From Trebouxia sp. TZW2008 (taxonomy: Eukaryota > Chlorophyta > Trebouxiophyceae > Trebouxiales > Trebouxiaceae): a stretch of DNA of 64,000 bases. This document shows, piece after piece, positions 1 to 12,359 of this stretch (positions are counted from its first letter, which is position 1; each line of letters opens with the position of its first letter). The position numbers and the translations under genes were made by a program. Where the stretch lies: the NCBI GenBank assembly GCA_002118135.1, contig BDIU01000145.1, forward strand, positions 31,092-95,091, written 5' to 3'. Below the pieces are notes generated by a model. The model did not search any database and was not told the DNA's origin. It saw only the letters and a program-made list of their open reading frames with translations.

Positions 1-3000
1 TAGCTGCCGCCGCACACAAGAAGTGGGCCTTGGGACGAAGTCATTTGGCTTAATGACGTTGGTAGTGACAAGGGCAATTGCTTTGATTGCGTCAGGAGTG
101 GCCGGGTCATGAGTATGCAGGGCACTTACCCAGGGGGCGTCAATGTGTGACTCCATGTGCAAGCACTTCCTGGCCAGGGCTGTCAGCAGCTCCACACAGT
201 TGATTGACACCACATTGGTCAGCACGTACTTATAGAATGTGAACCCAATCACATCCTCAGCACACCCTGGCACACAGTAGCCCTGCAGTGCCACAAGTTG
301 CATAATGCCAAAGTTCATAATAGCAACAATAAAAGCTGAACTTGTAGAATGTGAACCCAATCACATGCCGCACACCCTGGCACACAGTAGCCCTGCAGTG
401 CCCAGCTTGATATTGTGCTCATGCTAATGCTAGTGGTAGTGGTAGCAGGGCCTGAGGTTCTCAGCATACACTATGGCGCAGCTGTCAAGTCATATGATGC
501 CACTATTGCAGCCGGCTTGCAGCACATCTGTCAGGTTGACAGCATCTGACTACAACACATGCACCAAGCAAGTACAAGCACCTTGACGTGCAGCATGAAC
601 AAAGTTGGCTAGCATGTACAGTTCAACAGGCGCATGACTACCTTGGTTCCTTTCAAAGGTATCTAGCGGGGTCGTTTACCTCGAGGCCCAGAGTGTTGGT
701 GCTGTTTGAGCAAGTGGCATCGCAGCATTGCAATCCCCTGCTGCAGGATGCATCAGCGTACACCACGCCCAAGCTGGGATCACATGTCTGCAGCCAACGT
801 GATCCATGTCATTGATGCAACAGATGCCTGATTGGCAGCCACTTGAGAGACGCTGAGCAATAGCACCACACTCAAGATGTGCGTATATAGCAGCATGGAT
901 TGAATCAGCAGACAGCAAGACACTTTCAGCTGCACTTGAGTGGTCATATGGTACAAACTGTTGCTGACCATCAGCTATCAAGTCAAGTGCATCATCACGT
1001 GCAATCACTGATGCAGCTGCTGTGAGCAAAACAGTCAGGCCATGTGTCCACATGCAGCGGCTCATTGATGCACAGCAGAACACGTCAACACAGATGAATG
1101 GTTTGCGCCACTGTAACAAGATCCAAGGTAAAGTGTGCTCACTGTCAAGTAGTCTGCATAGTTGCTTGTGTGCAGGTACTTCTGAGCTGTGTTGGCATTG
1201 GTCTGAATCACAAACAACTGGTACACCAAGGTTGCCAGGTTGATTGTCTTCAGCACAAACAGCTTGACTGCTTCCACCTGCACAGCAACTTGACTAGAAT
1301 CATGCTTGCTATAACAACGCGTCTATTGCATCAAAAGCTGAGAAGGCAGACAGCTACGTGAGCACATGGAGTTGGAAGCTTAAACAGGAGATATGCAGCA
1401 TGTGACTAGATAGCAGCACATGATCTGCAATTTGCAAGCAAGGTCAATGATACCATGAGCTGCCTTGACAAAGCACAGTTAGCAGCAAGGGTGCTGGTCA
1501 ATGCTTGTGTCATCTGGTGCGGGCACTGACATCGTTGCTCCCTAAGGTTGGCTATTGGTTGGAGCTGTCGTCCATGCATTTCATGAGGTTGCGCGTATTG
1601 GTTCATTCATTGCAACGCAAAGCGCCAAGGCTAGATGCAGCCAGCAATAGCTTGAGTTATGCTGATGCAGCATTTTGCTGGCTACTCACATTGGTGCGGA
1701 CATTGGGATGCCACTCCTCAAGGTCAGTGCTGAAGGAGACAGCTTGACTGCTGACAATGTTGATGAAGGACAGGCAGATGGTGGACCCAAAACCAGTGTT
1801 CAGCTCCTGAATGATCTGCTGCTGGTATTTGATCACAAAGAAGGTGCCGGCAGCAGTCCAGCCCACAATGCCTGGCCACACAATGACCAGCAGCAATGCC
1901 TGCAACATGCCAGGCACAAGTCATTAGTCAAGCTGAGTGTAGACTGCGGAGTTGAACTAGTTTCTAGCATAGCCAGCTTGAATCTGCAGCAAGCAATGCC
2001 ATCAGCAGATGGAAAGTCAAAGCAGCCTTCTTGCTTACTGTCGCTGCCCTGGATTATAGCCAACAACGTTGCGTGGCTCACATATAGAAGCGTCTGCAAC
2101 ACATCAGACCAAAGACGCAAAGTCACGACAGCTTAGAGTGTTGACAAATGTCTTTCTTAGTCCGCCATGTGGCAGGCCAAAACAGCAGACATGGCACAGC
2201 AAGAAGCTGTAGGTGTGGCAGGTGAGCACGGAAGGTCTTAAGCCATCAAGCTCAAAGCACACCTTGCGGATGTAAGCCTTGATCTTGGTCCTGGTGTCCT
2301 CAATCTTGTCTTCCAGCAAGGCGTCATTCACCATCTCCTTCAGCTGGTTGCGGATAGAATGCCGCAGGTTGCGGGCCGCTCCAGCATCAGTCAGGTGGTA
2401 GTCCCAGCTGGCAAACACCACAGTGGAAAAGGGGAACAGCTTGTTGCTGCCCACAAAGCCCGAGTCTCCCTCGCCCTGCATGGGTGTGGATTCTTCAATT
2501 GCATGCATGTGGCTTCACCGGCGAGACACTTGCATGCGAATGGCTTGACCAGTGAGAAAGCCACATTAAGCTGAACAACTCTGGCAGGGCAGCCAGTCTT
2601 GCTAGCAGTTGACAGTATGTGCCCTTGCATTACATGCAAGGATGCTGATCGCAACGCAGCGTAACACTGCTGGCTAGAAACAGTGGCGCAAGACATCTCC
2701 ATGCTTCATTAGACAGTTTCATACAGTTTACACAGGTTCTAACTACATGCAGGGCTTCTGCGCTGAGTGTGTGATTGGTGCAAGTGTACGCAAGCATGCT
2801 GACGACAGCTGCATGAGTATGCTGGGTCAGATCTTGTGAGAGAGATTTGGTGACGTTGGTCGAGGTGTTTGTTGGTGCTCATGATGCAGACAGACCTCAG
2901 ACAAGAAGGCAAGTCAAATGATGTCAATGAAAGCCAATAGCGTTCATGCCTCAACATGCTCAACTCATGAATGCATATCACATGCAGAGTGTCTGCATCC

Positions 3001-6000
3001 AGCTAGACTTCTTGCAATACTGTGATCCTCACTGTGATGTCAAGATCTTGCTACGCTATCTACATATTCGTCCCGAGCATTTGCTGAAGACCTGTCGTGC
3101 ATCCTAGCATAAACTGTGTCCATAAGAAAGAAGGCAGCCACTGCGGGCAGCAACTGCAATCAGCACGTTACCTGGAGACGCTGCTGAATGACATATAGCA
3201 AGATCAAGAGGCTGAAAAGGTACATGCCTCCCATGGCAATAGGCCACAGCAAATCAGGCCGGAAGAAGCCATGCTTTGTGCCCACTGTGTAGTTGTACCC
3301 ACCTGTATACATCAAAGCCAACTCGCTGCTTGCTATCATAAGTTGAAGCAGTGGTAGTAACAGTAAGCTGTCTTGACGCGTGGTACAAGTTGTGACTGAA
3401 AGTCACTTTGTGAGCAATCTCAGCAGACTCTTGAAGTGGCAGCATGTAGCGAGAGCATGTCAACAGCATGCAGTGCAAAAGCTGTCCAATGGCAGAAAAC
3501 CTGGTTGTAAGCGAGTGTCAGACACAGCAATTCCTGGGCAGCATCAATGTTGGTCAGACATACAGCCATGTCTGCATAGCACTTGACTTTGCCAGTCAAC
3601 GGCTGCGCAAAAGCCAAAAGACTGGGCCCTGAAATGCTTGCTCACCATATACCAGGAAGGTGTCATCTAGGCCGTAGCCCTGTATCATCAGGCTTGGGCT
3701 GGTCTTCTTGAACAGCTCCCAGGAGAAGGACGTAGGTGGGCTGTTGAAGAAGGGGAACACTGCCAGAACCACCCAGATGGCCAGAGCTAGAACATTGAGC
3801 CACAAAGCAAAGCGCAGGAAGTACAGGGTCAGTGACACATTGGATCCTGCATGCAATGCATCAGAAGGTGTCAATTATGTTGCTGCAAGAGGTGAGCCCC
3901 AGCAGCAAGTGCAAGGTGAGAAGAGTATTCCCAACTGCTGCGGAATGAGTGCCAAGTCAGAGGCAGCCGTTGCAACACCAGTGAGCGTGTGGAAAGACTA
4001 CTGCAGAATAAAGTCTCAAGTCAGAGGCAGCTACTGCAACAGTGCTTAGAGTGCAGACATGAGACATGTGAGAAAAGGCCCTAAGGGGTGTCATGATGCT
4101 GCCTGAAGCAGCATGCTTTCAAGCAACCTGCAACTGCTGGGTGTAAGTATGAGCGGTTTGACATGCTTGACCTCAATATAGCAAACTTGTAAACTACTGT
4201 TATTGTGCTGCATGCAAGTGCTTCAGTCAGATGTCAGTATGACAGACATACCATGCTTGCCCTCCACCCTCTGGATGCTGGTCTTCCACAAGGTGAAGAA
4301 GCTGACAACACGACCGTAGTACTCCATGAAGGATGCAAAAGTCTCTGACCACTGGGACTTGCGCTTGAACAGCTCGCCCTCAGTCTCCTGGAAAACATGC
4401 ATTGCAGCTACAGAATGCAGAGCCACCATAAAAGCCTCTTGAGTACAGCAGAAGCCAAAATTGAAGGACATCACACGTATAGATCATATTGCTACATGTC
4501 ATGGCAAGGCTGGGAAAATGGCTTTTGCCGGGTCTGTCTTGAGACAATATCAGCAGGCGTCAATGCAATGCAGCATCGACATTCTCTAGATGCCAGCATA
4601 AGCAGCAACTCGACGCCAGTCACACATAGCCCTCATAGGCAAGCACTGCAACACAAACAAACAGCACAAAGCATCAAGGCAGCAGGACCAATGGATCTAA
4701 GCAGCCACAGTGCAAGTGGCTTAATGTGCATAGGCAAGTACAAGGCCGGACATAGGTATCTGCCAGGGCCGGCTTCTTGTTCCTGTTGCCCCAATAGTCT
4801 ATATACATATCACAAGACAGCTGGACCAGAGAAGCAATGATGGGACGCACCTCAAGGGTGCGCAGGCGAGCACAAGCCCTAGCGTAGGTGTCTGCCAAGG
4901 CCTGCTCCTTGTTTCTGTTGCCTCCAGTGCTGCTCATGAAGCTGGCCTCAGAGCGCGCCACCGATGCAAAGGAGCCTGCAGAGGACTCTGGCGCCAGGCG
5001 GGACTTGCTGGGCGCTGACATCTGCACATGCTTGCCTGCAGCCGCGTATTCAGTGTCAAAGCGTGTTGTTGTTGTCAGACTGTGCTATCTGTATGTTTGC
5101 CTACAGCAATGAAGACACTCTACAAAGTTGCTGCCATCTGTATGCATGCCTGCCAGCATGCAGACACTTTGACAATGTGCTGCTGTTCACACTATTGCCT
5201 GCCAGCATGCAGACACACAGTTGCTGCCAATAGCAACACATGATAGCATGCTGGCCTGTAGGCACCAAGCCAATCCAGCATTTCACTGTCGCCACAACAT
5301 ATATATCAAAGCTGCAGCCTGAAACGCTAGCACCCTGATGGTTGCTACGGTCTTTTGGCAGGTCATTGTCTTGCTGACACCTGATTACAGTTGAGAGTAT
5401 ATGGTGCATGTGGATATTGTGCAGGGTCCAGGAGTGCTTGCCTGACACGCTCTGGCCAGCCAGCCGGGAGTATATTGGGGGCTGAGTCATGGAGTCCTGG
5501 GAGCGTGCAAAGGAGGCTTCCCGGTAGCCCACATCATCAGAGGGGCTGAAGGTGGATCGCAGCAGCGGTTTGATGCCATTTGGATCAGAGTCAACACTCT
5601 GCAGCACCATTTAAAACCTTTAGCATAGGTACAGGAACTTATGTTTGTAAGGCCACTCAGGGTAAGAGCAATCTCGATGTAAGGACAATGTAATTGGGAA
5701 CTGATCACTGCATTCTCACTGCAGTGGTCCCTCTGAGTATGGACAACTCAATCAGCCAAGACTGTGGTATTTGTTAGGCATGCAGTACCAGGCGCATGCA
5801 ATGATTTGCAGCTTCAGAAGCATGTGTCACAGCGTGTAGTCTGTTATCAGTCAACAGTGCTTGTAAGGCATTGAGACAGCATATTGGACACAGTGGAAGA
5901 GGTAGCTGTGATGTGCGTAATGATCAGGCCACATTACCAGCATTACATGAGACATGCCGGAATGCTGCAAGAATGCTGTGACCATGCTGTTTACATGCTG

Positions 6001-7168
6001 CTGATAGTGGGTATGCTTATTAGAATGGGCATGCTAATGTCAGTGGGCATGCTGATTGCAGGGGGCATGCTTATTACAGTGGGCAAAATGTGGACCAGCT
6101 GCAGGCAGGCAGGACTGACCCGTGTCTCAAAATCCTGAGACTGGAGGGGGTGCTGATGTGCTGGCAGTGGCATGAAGCCTATCACACTGCCCTTAGGACT
6201 TACATGGACTGAGCCAGGTATGGCAGCCAGGGCAGATGAGGAGGGCCCTGCCAGCAGGGGCCGTGCTGACGAAGGGCTGTTGTCTGCATTGTCCTGAGAC
6301 AAATCGGAGTCAGTCCTCATCCTGCTTGCTGCCTTCACAGCAACAGTCAGACCCATAGCGTCTGCTGCCTTGCCAGAGGGCTTGGCACTGCCAGCAGCCA
6401 TAGGCGCTGCTTCACTATCGCTGGCAACAGACTCTGAGTCGCTGTATGACGCAGTGGGAGCGTCTTGAGACTTGGCAAAGCGCGAAGGCTGCTTGGTAGC
6501 ATAGGCAGACTTTGGCAGGGGCTCAGCAACACTGTCTCCAGTACCTCTGCGGCTCTCTGCTGGCTGCACGGCCAAGCTAGCTGGGGAACCTTGCTGACTG
6601 ACACCCTGCATCGCTGTCTCTGCGTCCAGCGCCCTCAGAGCGGCAGATGACAGCCTTGAAGGCTCTGTGCTTGATGCAGGCCCCTCAGGCTGCAGCTGTC
6701 CTGCTGCCGGAGGAGTGCTACGTATTGATGCTGTAGCAGCAGCGTTTATGGCTGCGGCTGAGGTCACCTCAGGTATTTCGACCCCAGCCAAGTCCTTTTC
6801 AACCTGAAGTGCTGCCTTTTTAAGAGCTCCATCGTCAGCACTTACTGCTCTTGGCAACACACGTGGCTCATCAGACCGCTGCGTCGAGCTCGATGACGAG
6901 CTTGCACCGTCGTCCATATCTGGTCTGTCTTTGCTGGTGCGGTTCATAGCTTCTCTGTCACCCTGATTAGACGACTGAGGCTGATTTGCCTGACTCTCAA
7001 ACTTTGCTACCAGTTCAATGACACGAGGCGAGGGCAGATCTGTGAAGCAAACAAATCTTGTTACTTTAGAGGTTGCACCGTCACATTGATAAGCGCCGGC
7101 GTCTCGCACTACGTCCGTGTACAACAGCAGTCATCAGTCACAGCTCCTGCCTCACCTGAGCCGATCAT
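1..7168 (-). CDS. TMC-like transmembrane channel protein (3' end outside window)
   Basis: Multi-exon gene for a relative of transmembrane channel-like (TMC) proteins, multi-pass membrane proteins that in animals form mechanosensitive channel pores. Exons that join in phase: 7168-7156, 7039-6120, 5598-5442, 5035-4851, 4387-4252, 3846-3646, 3302-3172, 2475-2263, 1899-1690, 1277-1143, 787-680, 282-130, then probably a further exon at the edge; about 854 codons so far. The first ~310 residues are Ser/Ala-rich and look disordered. The TMC signature follows: FFTLWKTSIQRVEGKHG, then a membrane segment (YFLRFALWLNVLALAIW), then VVFASWDYHLTD before an Arg/Lys-rich helix, then more membrane segments and LEEWHP. 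A Cys-rich loop (CSRGLQCCDATC) precedes the last visible helix. The intron after 5442 appears to use a GC donor. The 13-nt first exon is inferred from splice phase and is the weakest part. Exon 282-130 ends at a strong GTAAGT, but the frame also stays open to the edge. Confidence 0.72.
343..409 (-). repeat. Decayed partial copy of the adjacent TMC exon
   Basis: Near-copy of the acceptor and first ~55 bases of the TMC exon that starts at 282. Both contain the bases that encode GYCVPGC directly after CTGCAG. The copy has two bases fewer after that point, which shifts the frame, so it could not replace the exon. It lies in the intron just upstream of the intact exon. Confidence 0.75.
4722..4800 (-). 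repeat. Tandem copy of the end of a TMC exon
   Basis: The intact exon (5035-4851) encodes GNRNKEQALADTYARAC. About 120 bases downstream on the minus strand the diverged version GNRNKKPALADTYVRPC appears. The intact copy ends at a good donor (CTTGAG, then GTGCGT); the second copy has no such donor. The whole stretch stays open in one frame, so unspliced reading would carry both repeats. Confidence 0.7.
5999..6086. repeat. 21-base minisatellite in TMC intron
   Basis: About four degenerate copies of a ~21-base unit containing GGGCATGCT(A/G/T)AT, in the intron directly after the long N-terminal TMC exon. No coding role is visible. Confidence 0.65.
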
Positions 7169-7511
7169 CAATCAAACCTCCATTCGTAAACGTGCAAGGC
7201 ATCACCTGCACGCAATCGGCTGACAGCAGGCAAAGTGCGGCCATACTGTGCCGCTTCGGTGCAGTTCAATGCGGACTTGACTACAGAACGACTTCGACTG
7301 AAATCTGATGACACGAAGAAGAAGTCCCGTTAGTCATGGCAGCTTGTGCCTGTTCGGATTCAGTGGGGTCTTCGAGTCCGGCAATCGCGTGTGTCGCCAG
7401 CAGCGCAGCGCTCGGAACCTTCCCCGAAGCAGCGCTGCTTCATTTGCCATACTGAAATTCTTGCAAGTATGAGTGCAGTGCTCCAGTGAGCAGCAGCTGC
7501 GCAAAAACGAG
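7169..7511. promoter_or_regulatory. Shared divergent promoter region of TMC-like gene and anthranilate synthase
   Basis: 343 bases separate the proposed start codons of two genes transcribed outward. I see no TATA box or named operator, so the regulatory role is inferred from arrangement only. Both start codons are my own assignments, and untranslated leaders or extra first exons would shrink this interval. Confidence 0.4.
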
Positions 7512-10500
7512 ATGCGGTGCGGTCAAGCGAACTTGGTCACAACTCCACCCAGCGTCAGCTCGGCTTGCCTGGCTAGCAATGCTCCTGTACGTCCCCGTGT
7601 GCACATCCAAAGGTTTCGAAGCAAAGACAGACAGCTTCGTAAGCGGCGCTGCTCATGGTCACAACCGACTCCACTCACGCCTGCTGCCCTGAGCACGTCC
7701 GCAGCGGATCCAGAACTGGCGGCCGTTTCGGGTACGACACCGTACATGGCATGTCATGCGAGTTCTTGCTGTGGTGGTCAGCGAAACAATTGAATCTGCA
7801 TGCCTTGCAGAGGTACAACAACAACTGAATCTAGACCTGGAAGGAGACACTGGTTTCGAAGAGTTCAAAGCAGCTGCTCAGACAGGGAATGTGGTGCCAA
7901 TGCACGAGCGCATCTTCAGTGATCATCTGACACCAGTCCTAGCGTATAGATGCCTTGTACGCAAGGATGATCGCAGTGCTCCCAGCTTTCTGTTTGAGGC
8001 AGTCAACAATGGTACACAGCAGGTACTCATCCATGCTGTGCCAGCATGCCGTTGCAATGATCTTGACACAGCTGCAGTGAATCACCATCTTCTGGTTTTC
8101 AATAGTTGTTACTTCGAAATACTTGCGCAGGGTGTGTGACATATTAACATTTCGTATTTCAGGATTTGCACTGTATCTCAGTAGTTGATATTTCAAGTTC
8201 CACATACTGCGTGTCAATAATTGCTTATTGTGCACGACACATGGCATTGCATTGCACAAATGACACAGGCTTGACATTCTTCTTCAGGGGAGGTACAGTT
8301 ATGTTGGGGCACAACCCGCAATTGAAATCATAGCCAAAGGAACTGAAGTGAGGTTGGAAGATCGTGAGAGGGGCACAACATCGCATGAGACTTCAGAGGA
8401 CCCAATGTCCATTCCTGCAAACATGAGTGCTGGATGGCAGATTGCTGATGATGAGGCTCTGCCAAGAGTCTTCACAGGAGGTTGGGTGGGGTACAGTGGA
8501 TATGACACAGTACGCTATGTATATTCAGGTATGCAAGAACTCACACAACAGGTTATGAATGTATGGGCGGGATCATCACAACATCCTAGCAAGTAGATGT
8601 GCATCACCTTCACATTCTCAATACAACGTAGCCTGCCTTCTAGCTGATTGAGCTGGTCATTTGAATCGATCGTGCTTGTGATATCTTGGAAAGCTGGATA
8701 CATTGCACAATTTTGTACTCCAGATCAGCACAAACACCACAGTTGCAAAGCATAACAAACGCCAGCCCAGTGGGATCAGCATGGCTTGCTAACACAACAG
8801 GTTGCCTGCAGGCAAATTGCCTTTTGACCATGCACCCACAGATGACAGAGAACTGCCAGACATGCATATGGCCTTGTACAACACAGTCATAGTCTTTGAC
8901 CAAGCCACCAAGCTGGCATACGTCATCACCTGGGTACATTTGGACAGACACGCCTCCCTTGAAGAGGCTTACCAACATGGCCAGCAACAGCTGCGAGTCA
9001 CCAGCCGCAAGATTGAGAATGAACACTCACCAAACTTGACAAATGGCAAGGTGACCTTTTGTCTGTATGGCATCCCAAAGTGCACACCATGCCTTGGTGA
9101 TTTGCATGGAAGCCATTGACACAACACTGCCTGCATGAGGCACAGAGGCCGCGTCAGCAACAGCCAATGTTTGCCTGTGTTTGCAAAGGCAGCAGCAGCT
9201 TCCGACAGCTGATGCTGTCTTCAGAGCCCTTACAGAAAGTGTTCCGATATAACGGCTTCTTCAATCATCAACATGTCCTTGCATTGCATGTCCTTACTCA
9301 GAGGTACCGCTGCAGTCACAATGCAGTGATCGCTTCCCAACTGCATTGTCCATACATTCAGAGTGTCCTCATATCAAGCGTGCTTATAAGGAGAGAGTAC
9401 TATATGTGCTGACCTTTAGATGTGTTTTGCCTTGTTATGGCAGGTCACTCTGTCTCTGAGCAAGCGACCTCACCCGCCAGCAAACTCAAACATGACCAAG
9501 CAGCAGTACTTGGCCGCAGTTGATGAAACCAAGGAACACATACAGGCTGGAGACGTTTTTCAGCTAGTACTGAGCCAGCGCTTTTCTAGAGAAACCCAAG
9601 CAGACCCATTTGAGATCTATAGGTGGGTGAGACATCATTGCAATACGCCCCACAAATGGTGTGCGCTTTCGCAGGACCTCATCTTCAGACTTCTTGCTGA
9701 GGAGACTTGATCGCATTTGAACATGTCCAGCTGCAGTCTGAGACCTAGCTGCATCTCCCAACATGCCTGAAAGTGTGCCCTGATGGCTTTCATGCCTGTG
9801 GGGAATGGAGGCTCTGTCTTTGACAGGAAGATGTTCAAACAAGCTGATATCGGTCTGCAGGTATCAGACGTTTCTTGCAGGCATGGAAAGCTGACGTGTC
9901 GCTGAGCCATAGTGCGATCACTCACTACAGCCGTTTCGGTCTTGCACCACACTTGCACATCATACTTGCAAATGCGCTGTGTATAGCACACATACCTTGT
10001 TTGCTCAGTGTGTAAACATTTCATGTGTATTGCTGCGCACCCGACAGCATGTCTGATGTAGGCTTTGTGTGTTCACATGTTGTGCTGGATATGCCCTCCA
10101 CCAGTGCAATTGGAAGGTGTAATTTCATGGGTGGATACATTGTGCCGTGCATGCAGGGCGCTGCGAGTGGTGAATCCTTCACCCTACATGGTGTATCTGC
10201 AAGCTGAAGGGTCCATCCTTGTTGCCTCCAGCCCTGAGATCCTGTGCAGACTAGATCATGACCGGATAGTCACCAACAGGTACACAGCCACAAAGCGTTC
10301 CAGCACTTGAGCAATACCTGGTGCTGAAGCCTGTTCTTGATGCTGATAACTTCTGTGATGCTGATTGGCCAAGCTGGCAGTGCATCTGACAAGTCTTGTT
10401 CCGATACACCAAGCAGTGTAAGACTAAACTTCCTGCATGTGACTGTCAGCACCAGCAAGTCGTCTTGATTTCCAAAGCTGTGATAATGCTGGCCTTTATG

Positions 10501-12359
10501 TGCTGTAGTCTTTTTCTACAGCCAGATGCAAGATCTGTACCTGCTGTTGCTTTCAGACCATTGTCTGCTGTACTCAAGGCTGCAGGGCAGCATGAAACAG
10601 CTTGTTCAGCCTGCCACCTCAACACAAAGAAGTCTGTCTTTGCTGGTACAGCCCCCTTGCAGACACAGGGCATCAATGCAAAGCTTCCCTGAATCCTGGC
10701 ATCTTGTCGCTAAAAAGTTGACTCCTGCTGCTGTTACAGGCTCCTCGCAGGCACCAGGTGGCCTGGCAAATCCCTCTGCATCCTGCTATCTTTTTGCAAA
10801 CAACTCTGTTCCTGCTGTCACAGGCCGCTTGCGGGCACAAGGCGGCGAGGCAAAACCCCACAGGAAGACCAAGCTCTAGAGAAGGAGCTACTGGCAGATG
10901 AGAAGGAATGTTCAGAGCATGTCATGCTGGTGGACCTTGGCCGAAACGATGTCGGCAAAGTGGCCCAGATGGGCTCAGTCAATGTTGAAACCTTCATGGA
11001 GGTGGAGCGGTACAGCCATGTGATGCACATCTCCTCCACTGTAAAGGGCAAGCTACTACCGGAGCTGAATGCATGGGATGTGATGAGGGCTGCTTTGCCT
11101 GCTGGCACTGTCAGTGGAGCACCCAAGGTTTGCTGCAATGCCCTCAGCACCTGTTTCCTTTTTGTTTTGCTTGATGATTGCATGAGACAGGTAATGCACA
11201 TTTCCTCCACTGTGAAGGGCAAGCTGCTACTGAATTTGAACGCCTGGGATGTGATCAGGGCTGCTTTGCCTGCTGTCGCTGTCAGCAAAGCACCTAAGGT
11301 TTGCCATCATGCCAACCCTGAGCGCTTTCAGTCTCTGCTTCACAGCTGCATGCGATGCACCGTCCTCCACCGTAAAGGGCAAGCTGCTGCCGTAGCTGAA
11401 TGCATGGGTTGTGATGAGGGCTGCTTCGCCTGCTGGCACTGTCAGTGGAGCACACAAGGTGTGCTGCAAAGCCCTTACTGCCTCATTGAGCCGTATCGCA
11501 GATTTGCACGATGTAGCTGCTACAGTCAATGCCCATACTTTAGCCTTGTGTGTTGACAGCATGGTCTTGGACTGTCAAGTGCACTGCCAAATGTCCCTCA
11601 ATCAGACTGTTGCTGCTTGCTGCAGCATTGATGCGGCTTTACTTAATGGCCAAAACTGTCAAGCTTGCAGTCATATACCAGCAGTTTGATGCATGTTTTC
11701 AAGACAAGTATTCTCTAACTGCAGGTCAGGGCAATGCAGATTATAGATGAGCTAGAAGTCAACAAGCGCGGACCCTATGGCGGCGGCATGGGCTATGTCG
11801 CCTATAACGGCAACATGGATATTGCGCTGGCATTGCGTACCATGGTCATTCCAAACCCACCTGCACCCCCAGCTCCTAAGTCTGCCACCACTAATGGAGA
11901 CAGCAAAGCCAGAAAGACATGGACAGTGCATCTACAGGTAAGATTTTGCTCCCAAACTTGAAGCTTACATGTCATCATGCTGCGTCCGCTGTATGGGTTG
12001 AAGTGAACCTGCGGTTGAAAGGTGTTGTTTGTCCAGTGATGTATGGATGACTGTGAAACAGGTGCTTGTCAGGGCTTTGAGCAGGTTGCATGCAAGTGCA
12101 GAACATTGATGCATATGCATGGCAGCACGCTTCGCCACAGCCAGCTGGGACTTTTCAGAAGCTTCAAGCCTGATCATGATGTACTGCATTGTTGTTGGTG
12201 TCCTAGGTCTTGAGTTCGATACATCTTTGCCTATTGCAGGCTGGAGCTGGGCTTGTGGCTGATTCTGTTCCTGAGGCTGAGTATGAGGAGACTGTCTCCA
12301 AGGCTGCAGCTTTGGGCCGAGCAATCGATTTGGCAGAGCAAGCATTTGTTGGTCTGTGA
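7512..12359 (+). CDS. ASA1: Anthranilate synthase alpha subunit, plastid-type
   Basis: Converts chorismate to anthranilate, the first committed step of tryptophan synthesis, using ammonia from a separate glutamine amidotransferase subunit. Nine exons join in phase: 7512-7731, 7811-8022, 8288-8528, 8812-9050, 9444-9622, 10157-10279, 10824-11127, 11725-11937, 12240-12359, giving 616 residues. The first ~70 residues are rich in Arg, Ser and Ala with few acids, as in a chloroplast transit peptide. Family motifs follow in order: [24 protein letters not shown] then [83 protein letters not shown] (chorismate site) and [15 protein letters not shown]. The tryptophan-sensing LLES motif reads LFEA here. 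Introns around exon 7 hold decayed copies of that exon. The start was chosen as the first in-frame ATG; an earlier GTG was rejected. Confidence 0.93.
10636..10865 (+). repeat. Three copies of the ASA exon 7 acceptor region, two decayed
   Basis: The functional acceptor and exon start near 10822 (CACAGGCCGCTTGCGGGCAC) are preceded by two diverged look-alikes: ACAGGCTCCTCGCAGGCACC near 10736 and ACAGCCCCCTTGCAGACACA near 10647. Each is followed by a similar GGC-rich stretch and AAAxCCC. The spacing of roughly 85-90 bases fits tandem duplication. Confidence 0.6.
11018..11475 (+). repeat. Triplicated 3' half of ASA exon 7 with donor site
   Basis: Three tandem units with a period of about 160-170 bases each begin near the codons for [12 protein letters not shown] and end at a splice-donor-like GT after APK or AHK. 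Unit 1 (to 11127) is the real exon end, [11 protein letters not shown]. Unit 2 (~11191-11296) is open but reads [11 protein letters not shown], losing catalytic-loop glycines. Unit 3 (~11358-11457) has an in-frame stop after KGKLLP and ends SGAHK. The units are decoy exons inside intron 7. Confidence 0.85.

Noticed and set aside
676..1119. 147-residue minus-strand ORF
   Set aside because: It overlaps TMC exon 787-680 in a different frame. The exon frame (CSRGLQCCDATC) joins in phase on both sides and this ORF does not.
5991..7124. Single 377-residue minus-strand ORF starting at 7124
   Set aside because: Its first codon is TTG, not ATG, and its last ~40 codons run past a splice donor into a minisatellite. 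It is better read as one exon (7039-6120) of the TMC-like gene.
7473..7511. GTG at 7473 as ASA start
   Set aside because: The first in-frame ATG is at 7512. The ATG at 7469 is in another frame and meets a stop after six codons.
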